From NCBI GenBank assembly GCA_027007865.1, contig JALTEE010000499.1:1-5043 (forward strand): a stretch of DNA of 5,043 nucleotides, read 5' to 3'. The translations under genes were made by a program, and so were the position numbers. The number at the start of each line of letters is the position of its first letter. The stretch's first letter is position 1. The notes under the pieces were generated by a model, which ran no database searches, was not told the DNA's origin, and saw only the letters and a list, made by a program, of their open reading frames with translations. Source of the stretch: a bacterium (GTDB taxonomy: Bacteria; UBP14; UBA6098; B30-G16). Below, piece by piece: positions 1-4,798 of this stretch.

Positions 1-1283
1 ATTCTCCAATGTGCAGAAGTATTTCTAAATACTCTCCTAACTTCCGCCCTGTAGCTCTGCGACTTAATTTCTTTCAAGCGAATTGTAGTATCCTTTTTAC
101 TTATGTATATTTCCTGCCCCGGACCTTCCAATATCAATACATTCGAGGGTTTCGGAACCATTAGGAAAACTAATTCCCACATCCAATCCTTGAAATCCTG
201 TGCCTCATCAACAACAATGAAATCATAATACCCTTTTACTATTTCACTTTTTTTCAATTCATTAACAATCTCCGCAGCCCATTCATCATAGCTTTCATTA
301 TTTTCTTGATCTAATTCTATTTCCTCATAGTAGCTTCCCAAAGTTTTCTTACCATGTGGTCTGATTAGATTAAAAATATCTTTTGATTCAATAATACCTC
401 TATTAAGTTCAGGTTTTTTTTCGATGAGCAAATCCTTAGTTTTCTCAATATCTGTTGCAAGAGTTTTATTATAACATAGAAATAGCACTTTGGGGTATGA
501 AGCTGATTTATTAAATAAATACTCTATACCATAAATTGTTTTACCTGTACCAGCTTTTCCATAAATAATAAAATAATCTTTCTTGCTTTCGCTATATTTT
601 CTAATAATTTTTCCTAAACGCTTATCATGAATCTTGTCTTCAATGGTTTTAATTCGCATAATCCGATAAGCAGCAGGTATTTTATTCTCAGCACCTTGAC
701 TAAGTACTTGAATAAGCTTTTCAAGTTTTTTAGTATCAGGGGGGTATTTTGTAGGTTTGCCAATAGGAGGATGCTCTGAAATAAAAGAGAGTCTTTTCTT
801 GAAAACATCATTGTTCTTCAGATCCTCTTTCATTATCATATGGTCACCCATTTGAATAAGCTTTTCAATGTTCTTCCTTTCTACTGTTGCATGTTTACTA
901 ATCCACTTTTTCCATTCTTCTCTAGTAATTTGGTTCCATAAACCTGTTGGAATTGCAAATCCCGGTATAAAACCAAAGTATTTTTTAAAATTCCACCAAT
1001 TTTGAAGGGCTTTTCTCCATGGTACTAGTTCTGGGTTTCTGTTTCTGATTTTTAAATAATTCAAATCAATCTTTTCAATCGCGTCAAGATTTACACCTTT
1101 TAACTCCAATGTAAAAATACCAATTGTTTCATGCCATAATATCATATCACTTTCAGATTCAGTCCAAATGTTAAACCAACAATGCAGCTTAGGGTCATTA
1201 AACTTAATTAAAATCTCTCCGACAATTCTTTCCTGGAAATGACCGTTTTCAGAGGGTAGTTTTGTATGTAATTTTGTTTTCAT
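1..1283 (-). CDS. NERD nuclease domain fused to SF1 (UvrD-like) helicase, C-terminus cut by window edge
   Basis: I translated this frame by hand: 427 codons are open from ATG 1283 to the left edge with no stop. Residues about 12-110 resemble a NERD (nuclease-related) domain: an ESD triad ending in D46 is followed by the strand GIFTLELKG with E60-x-K62, the D...ExK pattern of PD-(D/E)xK-like nucleases. A linker leads to a superfamily 1 helicase core: motif I GKAGTGKT (242-249), motif Ia-like FLCYNKTLA (268-276), motif II VVDEAQDF (357-364), a motif III-like LEGPGQEIY (385-393) and a motif IV-like RRVFRNT (416-422). Motifs V and VI would lie off the window. ATP-driven action on DNA or RNA is the family expectation; the substrate is unknown. 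An in-frame TAG at 1296-1298 bars any longer start. No clear Shine-Dalgarno precedes the ATG, so translation may be coupled to the small gene ending 12 bases upstream. The lysine- and isoleucine-rich composition fits AT-rich DNA. Sure of the helicase core, fairly sure of NERD. Confidence 0.85.
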   Translation of the reverse strand, partial: MKTKLHTKLPSENGHFQERIVGEILIKFNDPKLHCWFNIWTESESDMILWHETIGIFTLELKGVNLDAIEKIDLNYLKIRNRNPELVPWRKALQNWWNFKKYFGFIPGFAIPTGLWNQITREEWKKWISKHATVERKNIEKLIQMGDHMIMKEDLKNNDVFKKRLSFISEHPPIGKPTKYPPDTKKLEKLIQVLSQGAENKIPAAYRIMRIKTIEDKIHDKRLGKIIRKYSESKKDYFIIYGKAGTGKTIYGIEYLFNKSASYPKVLFLCYNKTLATDIEKTKDLLIEKKPELNRGIIESKDIFNLIRPHGKKTLGSYYEEIELDQENNESYDEWAAEIVNELKKSEIVKGYYDFIVVDEAQDFKDWMWELVFLMVPKPSNVLILEGPGQEIYISKKDTTIRLKEIKSQSYRAEVRRVFRNTSAHWR

Positions 1284-1295
1284 AGTTTCGTTTCT

Positions 1296-1574
1296 CTAAA
1301 GAAGCCATGAGATAATAAGAGACACTAATGATATTAGCAATGCAATTCCTGATAACGATAAAGAAATTCTCATTAACCTTGATGAACTTTTATCGAACTT
1401 TCTAACTGCAGAAACCATTGCTGCTGAACTCACTATCATACTTGGACCTGCAAGACTTGGATCAGTTGGAAGTGTATTACTGATATTCCATCCTTTCGCC
1501 AGATAATTACCTGTTTTTAATACATAGTCCTCAGCAACTTCGTTAGTGGGATTGTTTAAATTATGATTTGACAT
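1296..1574 (-). CDS. Small single-span membrane protein of unknown function
   Basis: This 92-residue protein is not one I recognise. It has a polar, asparagine-rich N-terminus (1-40), a small-residue, mildly hydrophobic stretch AGPSMIVSSAAMVSAV (about 42-57), a positive stretch with R58, K59, K62, R65 and R68, and a strongly hydrophobic C-terminal segment (about 70-92, ending IISWLL). There is no signal peptide. By the positive-inside rule the N-terminal part should be cytoplasmic, making it a tail-anchored-like inner-membrane protein. The start is well fixed by AAGGAG six bases upstream of ATG. It is the first gene of a two-gene unit: its TAG stop is 12 bases before the nuclease-helicase start and in the same frame. 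The context suggests a membrane partner or anchor for the nuclease-helicase, which is inference only. Confidence 0.75.
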   Translation of the reverse strand: MSNHNLNNPTNEVAEDYVLKTGNYLAKGWNISNTLPTDPSLAGPSMIVSSAAMVSAVRKFDKSSSRLMRISLSLSGIALLISLVSLIISWLL

Positions 1575-1580
1575 TTTTTA

Positions 1581-1586
1581 CTCCTT
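1581..1586 (-). promoter_or_regulatory. Ribosome binding site of the small membrane protein gene
   Basis: On the minus strand AAGGAG is followed by TAAAAA and then ATG at 1574, a near-ideal Shine-Dalgarno with six-base spacing. It supports a real gene despite the short length. Confidence 0.75.
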
Positions 1587-1627
1587 TTGAATAAATTTAA
1601 TTCGGCACGAAACAGAATTGTCTGATA

Positions 1628-1657
1628 ATAAAATAAGCAATGGATATCGAAAGTCAA
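1628..1657 (-). promoter_or_regulatory. Candidate sigma70-type promoter of the left two-gene unit
   Basis: On the minus strand TTGACT (1657-1652, five of six matches to TTGACA) is followed after 18 bases by TTTTAT (1633-1628, four of six matches to TATAAT), in an AT-rich stretch upstream of the small membrane gene. It would leave a leader of roughly 45-50 bases. A better -10 match, TATTAT, lies three bases further on but at a spacing of 21. The box assignment is by eye, and the organism's sigma consensus is unknown. Confidence 0.35.
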
Positions 1658-1760
1658 AATCTTTTTATTGTCCATAATAGAGAAACGACAGAAGCGCGGA
1701 GAGAAGGAATAAAGGATGAGCGGAGAACAGCGAGGCGTGGCAACAAAGTGGCAGCCCCCC

Positions 1761-1781
1761 CCCGACTTATCGGGACTTTTT
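1761..1781 (+). terminator. Terminator-like hairpin with T-tract, no plus-strand gene before it
   Basis: The stem CCCGA (1761-1765) pairs with TCGGG (1770-1774) around loop CTTA, followed by ACTTTTT. The shape is that of a short intrinsic terminator for plus-strand RNA. The stem is only five base pairs and no plus-strand gene precedes it, so it may simply be part of the intergenic repeat. On the minus strand no T-run follows. Confidence 0.35.
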
Positions 1782-1790
1782 GATGGTCAG

Positions 1791-1810
1791 CGAGGTATTT
1801 TAATGCCTCG
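1791..1810. other. Hairpin, about 8 bp stem
   Basis: CGAGGTAT pairs with ATGCCTCG outside a four-base TTTA loop, with one G-U pair. No T-run follows on the plus strand. A second copy of the left arm start, CGAGGC at 1731-1736, could pair with GCCTCG (1805-1810) instead, giving two alternative folds. It probably belongs to the intergenic repeat rather than to a gene. Confidence 0.45.
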
Positions 1811-2054
1811 ATGGTTGTTTCTGTGAAATCCGAAAAATCTGCGTGATGCGTGGTTCAGTATTTTTCCTTTCAATTCCCCCAAAATCCTTTTTTCCGCGAT
1901 TCATTTTCGGGAGGAAATTTTGGAGAAATTTGGCTCAAATGCTTATGGTTGTGAGGCTGCTCAACATGATTTCTGGCTTGCTCAACATGATTTCTGGCTT
2001 GCTCAACATGGTTTGCCCTCTGCTCAACATGATTTCTGGTCTGCTCAACATGAA

Positions 2055-2074
2055 GTGTTATCTGCTCATAACAC
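2055..2074. other. Perfect inverted repeat inside the array, copy 1
   Basis: GTGTTAT (2055-2061) and ATAACAC (2068-2074) are exact reverse complements around CTGCTC, spanning the junction of units 5 and 6. The only strongly aberrant units of the array are the two that together form this palindrome. It could be an RNA hairpin or an operator-like site. Confidence 0.6.
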
Positions 2075-2159
2075 CGTAAGGACTGCTCAATATGATTTCT
2101 GGCTTGCTCAACATGGTTTGCCCTCTGCTCAACATGATTTCTGGTCTGCTCAACATGAA

Positions 2160-2179
2160 GTGTTATCTGCTCATAACAC
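2160..2179. other. Perfect inverted repeat inside the array, copy 2
   Basis: This is the exact copy of the 7-base-arm palindrome 105 bases upstream, carried by the higher-order duplication at the junction of units 10 and 11. Confidence 0.6.
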
Positions 2180-2251
2180 CGTAAGGACTGCTCAATATGA
2201 TTTTTGGCTTGCTCAATACGATTCGTGAGCTGCTCAAAACGATTTGCGGCT

Positions 2252-2418
2252 TCGGAGATGCGATGTGCAGTGTGAATTTCTTCTGCATAAGTGGTGGCTA
2301 TATTTAGTTTATGGGTTCTTTTGTCAAGTTATATACCGATAATGGCAAGCGCGAAAAGATTCGCTGCGATGCGACACGGGAAGGATATGAAGTAGCAAAG
2401 AGCATTTGACACAAATTA
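2252..2418. other. Spacer between adaptor stop and tandem array, no gene seen
   Basis: This is the 3' side of the efflux operon. I see neither a pump gene nor a convincing terminator here: the one hairpin (GCGAA 2351-2355 with TTCGC 2360-2364) has five pairs and no T-run. A 32-codon plus-strand frame (2311-2409) is open but has no ribosome binding site. The left third belongs to the start-less minus frame that crosses the array. Confidence 0.5.
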
Positions 2419-3447
2419 CTATTTTTTCACAATAATCGGTGCGCCGTCGAACAATCCGAGCGTGCCTTCGACAATCACGGGTTCGCCGACCTTTATTCCC
2501 GAAATGACCTGCGCAAGCGAATCGTTTTGAATGCCGAGTTTCACTTTTCTTGCGCGTGCCTTATTCCCATCTGCGATGAATATCAACGAATCGTTGACAA
2601 GAGCGCTCTGTCGAATTACGATTGCGGAATCCGCTTCTGCGACGATGATGTGAGTTGTCGCGAACATTCCGCTGCGAAGTTTGCCGCTGCTATTTTCGAA
2701 AACACTTGTGACTTTATATGTTCCCGACATCGGGTCTGCGAGATGTTCGGCGCTTTCTACTTTGCCCCAAAATGCAGTGTCCGGGTATGCTTCGACAGTT
2801 AAAAAACCGCGCTGACCCTTTTTAATTTTAACTATATCGCGTTCCGAAACTTCCGACTCCATTTTCACTTTGCTCTGGTCGATGACCGTAAGCACCGACG
2901 GCGAACTACCCACGGCCATCATAGCATTGAAAAATTCGCCCTCTTCGGAATTTATCGAAGCGACTATACCATTGAATGGCGCACGGAGTTCTGTATTTTT
3001 CGCAGCCAATTCGAACATCGCCTTTGCCGCTTTGTATCCCGCTTCGATTTGGTCGAACTGCTGCTGTGAAATCGAATTTTGCTCGAGCAATGTTTTCATT
3101 CGGTTATAATTATCTTCCGCAGCGTGAAATTGCGCTTCCGCCTGTTTTAACTGCTCAGGTGAAAGTTTTGCGAGAAGTTGTCCCTTATGCACCTTGTCCC
3201 CCTCTTTCACCAGAATTTTCGTCACCCAAGAACTCATGCCGGGAGCGACGGGAACTTCGCGATAACCTTTAATCGTGCCACTGTAATTTACGGTTTGCAA
3301 CACATTGCCGATGTGCGCAGGAATAACTCTCGTTCTGAGTGAACCGACTACCACTTTGCCGCTATTATTCTGTGTATCTTCTCCCGGTTTTCCACAGCCG
3401 GCAAGCAGCAGCATAATGCCCAGAAACAGCAGAATTGTTCTTTTCAT
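2419..3447 (-). CDS. RND-type efflux periplasmic adaptor lipoprotein (membrane fusion protein, HlyD family)
   Basis: The adaptor bridges an inner-membrane pump and the outer-membrane channel in the periplasm. From the start MKRTILL the signal ends in a lipobox LAGC, with the lipidated Cys at residue 18. Then come the first lipoyl half-motif (about 65-95, VAPG...ILVKEGDKVHKGQLLAKL), a short alpha-helical hairpin (about 97-153), the second lipoyl half (TELRAPFNGIVASINSEEGE, about 154-173), the beta-barrel (about 180-265, with LRSGMFATTHIIV) and a membrane-proximal domain to the end (GIKVGEPVIVEGTLGL). The single short hairpin is typical of RND adaptors. I chose ATG 3447, giving 342 residues: AAGGA lies eight bases before it, whereas ATG 3456 (three residues longer) touches the Shine-Dalgarno directly. 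The start lies one base after the channel gene's TAA, so translation is coupled. Downstream there is no pump gene, which is unusual. The substrate cannot be told. Confidence 0.93.
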   Translation of the reverse strand: MKRTILLFLGIMLLLAGCGKPGEDTQNNSGKVVVGSLRTRVIPAHIGNVLQTVNYSGTIKGYREVPVAPGMSSWVTKILVKEGDKVHKGQLLAKLSPEQLKQAEAQFHAAEDNYNRMKTLLEQNSISQQQFDQIEAGYKAAKAMFELAAKNTELRAPFNGIVASINSEEGEFFNAMMAVGSSPSVLTVIDQSKVKMESEVSERDIVKIKKGQRGFLTVEAYPDTAFWGKVESAEHLADPMSGTYKVTSVFENSSGKLRSGMFATTHIIVAEADSAIVIRQSALVNDSLIFIADGNKARARKVKLGIQNDSLAQVISGIKVGEPVIVEGTLGLFDGAPIIVKK

Positions 3448-3448
3448 T

Positions 3449-4798
3449 TTATTCATCCTTTTTTGACATTTTTGCGATTTTTGTTTCGAGTTGTCCTGTA
3501 AAATATTCCAATTCGACTTTTGCCGTATTGTAATCTGCGAGATATTGGTTCTGGTTTAACTTTGCGCGAGTGAGGTCTGTGTGTGCATCGAGCAGTTCTG
3601 CATTTGTCGCGGCGCCTGCGCGGAACAGGTCGTTCGTAACGCGATAGTTTTCCTCTGCTGTTTCCAATTCCTTCCGTGCTACATCGAGTTTTTTCCGCTT
3701 TTCATCCATCGCAAGATATGCTGCTCGCGTCTGGAGCGCTATTCCTTCTAATGCAGACTGGCGCAAAAATTGCATTTGCTTCTTTTGCTCATTTGCCTGC
3801 TTCACTGCGGCAATGTTTCTGCCCCAGTCGAATACATTCCATTGAATTGCGCCAACAGCAGTCCAGTGGTCATACCAATCGTTTTCTAACTGGCGGTTCG
3901 GTTTCTCATAATCGTAGTAGAACATTCCCGCGAACGATGGTAGCAGCCCTTCTAATGCGAGTGTAACCTGCTTTTTCGATGCATCGAGACCGACATCGAG
4001 CAATTTCGCATCCATCGCATTTCGCTGTGTCCACGCGATTGCGCTGTCCAGCGGGAAATTGTATTCTGCGAAAGCGAGACTTTCGGCAATATCTATTTGT
4101 TTGTCCTGCGGATAGCCGATTGCCAGGCAAAGTGCGCTTTTGGAAAGTTGAACAGCATTTTGCGCTTGCAAAATCAAAAGTTCTATTTCCGAGCCTCGAA
4201 CCTGCGCACTGAGCAAATCCTTTTTATGAATCATTCCTTGGTCGAACATATTTTGTAAATCTTTTATATGCGCATCTATTTGTTTCTTCGATGCCATTGC
4301 GATTTTCAGAAATGCCTTTGCTTGAAGAAATTGATAATACGATTTTTCCGCGTTCAGAGCAGTTTGAAGTTTCGTCTTTTGCAGAGAAATTCGCTTTTGT
4401 TCTACGCCTATATTTGCAAGCGACAGCGCTGTAAAAAGTTGCAAACTCACAGGTTGAGTTATGCCGAGTTCGGCTTTTTCCATTTCCGCTTTCCCCATTT
4501 CGATGCGCACCGGTTCCGCATTGGGCATTGGAAATGGAAATGCAGACGGGTCAAGAACTGTGTATGGCGCTTCGTCCAATCTCGTATATGAACCCGTGAT
4601 ACTCGCCGATGGGAAAAGCGCCGCAAAGGATTGATACCGCTGTGCTTTTGCCGCGCTCATTTCGTGCTGACCGCCGAGAACCTGCGGATTTTGTGTTATG
4701 GCGAGTTGGATACAATCGTCGAGTGTGAGAACTTCGCCAAATCCGAAATTGAGGAGAAGTAATGTTATAATTGTTATTTTTATTATAAAAAATCTCAT
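3449..4798 (-). CDS. TolC-like outer-membrane efflux channel (OEP family)
   Basis: This is the outer-membrane exit duct of a tripartite efflux system. From the chosen start the protein has 449 residues, usual for the family. It starts with a signal peptide ([21 protein letters not shown], cleavage near residue 21) and the family's first signature LTLDDCIQLAITQNPQV (about 24-40). The first long-helix repeat follows, including SAAKAQRYQSFAALFPSASITGSY. The second repeat opens at IQWNVFDWGRN and ends in the typical FRAGAATNAELLDAHTDLTRA...YNTAKVELEYFTG helices. An upstream in-frame start at 4891 would add 31 charged residues before the signal peptide and overlap the regulator by about 97 bases. 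ATG 4798 instead has AGGAG seven bases upstream and shares ATGA with the regulator's TGA. No truncation or missing region is seen. The gene order and adaptor partner support drug or metabolite export; the substrate is unknown. Confidence 0.93.
   Translation of the reverse strand: MRFFIIKITIITLLLLNFGFGEVLTLDDCIQLAITQNPQVLGGQHEMSAAKAQRYQSFAALFPSASITGSYTRLDEAPYTVLDPSAFPFPMPNAEPVRIEMGKAEMEKAELGITQPVSLQLFTALSLANIGVEQKRISLQKTKLQTALNAEKSYYQFLQAKAFLKIAMASKKQIDAHIKDLQNMFDQGMIHKKDLLSAQVRGSEIELLILQAQNAVQLSKSALCLAIGYPQDKQIDIAESLAFAEYNFPLDSAIAWTQRNAMDAKLLDVGLDASKKQVTLALEGLLPSFAGMFYYDYEKPNRQLENDWYDHWTAVGAIQWNVFDWGRNIAAVKQANEQKKQMQFLRQSALEGIALQTRAAYLAMDEKRKKLDVARKELETAEENYRVTNDLFRAGAATNAELLDAHTDLTRAKLNQNQYLADYNTAKVELEYFTGQLETKIAKMSKKDE
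3456..3460 (-). promoter_or_regulatory. Ribosome binding site deciding the adaptor start
   Basis: AAGGA on the minus strand, within the end of the channel gene, lies eight bases before ATG 3447. For the competing ATG at 3456 the spacing would be effectively zero, so the shorter adaptor with the classical lipoprotein signal is preferred. Confidence 0.6.

Larger units (their letters stand above)
1690..1860. repeat. Probable dispersed intergenic repeat patch, no gene
   Basis: This patch lies between the left operon's promoter and the tandem array. It is visibly G/C-richer than the flanking promoter DNA and contains CAGCGAGG twice (1728-1735 and 1788-1795), CGAGGCGTGGCAAC (1731-1744), nine consecutive C (1755-1763), two hairpins, and a phrase at 1822-1857 built from variations of AATCYG and GCGTGATGCGTGGTTCA. 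From memory, phrases like GCGAGGCGTGGCAA and AATCCGTG...GTGGTTCA recur between genes in many bacterial genomes. I infer repetitive, non-coding DNA; I cannot see other copies from this window. Confidence 0.4.
2000..2209. repeat. 105-base higher-order tandem duplication (five 21-base units, twice)
   Basis: Units 3-7 (2000-2104) are repeated as units 8-12 (2105-2209). The order of five distinct variants is identical, with a single mismatch in the last unit (ATTTCTGG versus ATTTTTGG). The near-identity indicates a recent duplication by slippage or unequal recombination, on top of an older array whose units had already diverged. Copy number here is likely to vary between strains and is prone to assembly collapse. 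Confidence 0.92.
1958..2251. repeat. Tandem array, 14 units of exactly 21 bases
   Basis: TGCTCA recurs at 1958, 1979, 2000, 2021, 2042, 2063, 2084, 2105, 2126, 2147, 2168, 2189, 2210 and 2231 with no change in period. The commonest unit begins TGCTCAACATG and goes on ATTTCTGG; variants are TGCTCAACATGGTTTGCCC, TGCTCAACATGAAGTGTTAT and TGCTCATAACACCGTAAGG. The last two units (2210-2251) are the most diverged, and a partial GGCTCA at 1932 may be an older edge. Because 21 is seven codons, one plus frame (a 102-codon TTG-started frame with heptad AQHDFWL) and one minus frame (heptad ARNHVEQ) stay open. No unique spacers are present, so this is not CRISPR. Function is unknown: a minisatellite, a protein-binding array or a remnant of a coiled-coil gene are all possible. 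Confidence 0.95.
1870..2328 (-). other. Start-less open frame spelling a coiled-coil-like heptad protein across the repeat array
   Basis: On the minus strand the frame from just after a TAA (2331-2329) to a TGA (1872-1870) is open for 152 codons. It crosses the whole array and extends about 25 codons upstream and 29 downstream. The upstream part reads EEIHTAHRISEAANRFEQ; then come heptads such as LTNRIEQ, AKNHIEQ, SLRCYEQ, ITLHVEQ, TRNHVEQ and RANHVEQ. One hydrophobic residue (F, I, V or Y) recurs every seven residues with E-Q after it, which suits a helical coiled coil. There is no ATG, GTG or TTG before the repeats, so as it stands it is not a normal gene. It could be a decayed gene that lost its 5' end, or chance: a 21-base repeat keeps a stop-free frame open by construction. 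A TTGACA (2327-2322) sits at the frame's edge, but its -10 is poor. Confidence 0.3.

Noticed and set aside
1288..1688. 11-base inverted copies of TAGAGAAACGA at 1288-1298 (minus) and 1678-1688 (plus) flanking the small membrane gene
   Set aside because: A match of this length is expected by chance in a 5 kb window on both strands; no target duplication or transposase is seen.
1716..1826. Plus-strand 36-codon frame (starting MSGEQRGVATKWQ) with AAGGA seven bases upstream
   Set aside because: It overlaps both hairpins and the C9 run in the intergenic repeat patch. The peptide resembles spurious translations of dispersed GCGAGG...GTGGCAA repeats.
1920..2228. Plus-strand 102-codon frame with TTG start, preceded by GGGAGG, heptad AQHDFWL
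   Set aside because: It is almost entirely the 21-base array, which keeps a frame open by arithmetic. Repeated Trp, His and Gln heptads are unlike a folded protein, and it opposes the direction of all real genes. The ribosome-binding-site-like GGGAGG keeps a small doubt.
1958..2251. CRISPR array
   Set aside because: Units are contiguous 21-mers with no unique spacers, and two blocks of five units are identical but for one base; no cas gene is present.
2299..2327. Minus-strand promoter TTGACA followed by AATATA after 17 bases
   Set aside because: The -35 is perfect but the -10 matches only three of six bases, and no gene with a start codon follows.
2351..2364. Hairpin GCGAA-AAGA-TTCGC as terminator of the efflux operon
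   Set aside because: Only five base pairs and no T-run on the minus strand side.
2311..2409. Plus-strand 32-codon frame (starting MGSFVKLYTDNGKREKIR)
   Set aside because: The peptide looks fairly protein-like, but there is no ribosome binding site, a TAG lies just upstream, and nothing supports its strand.
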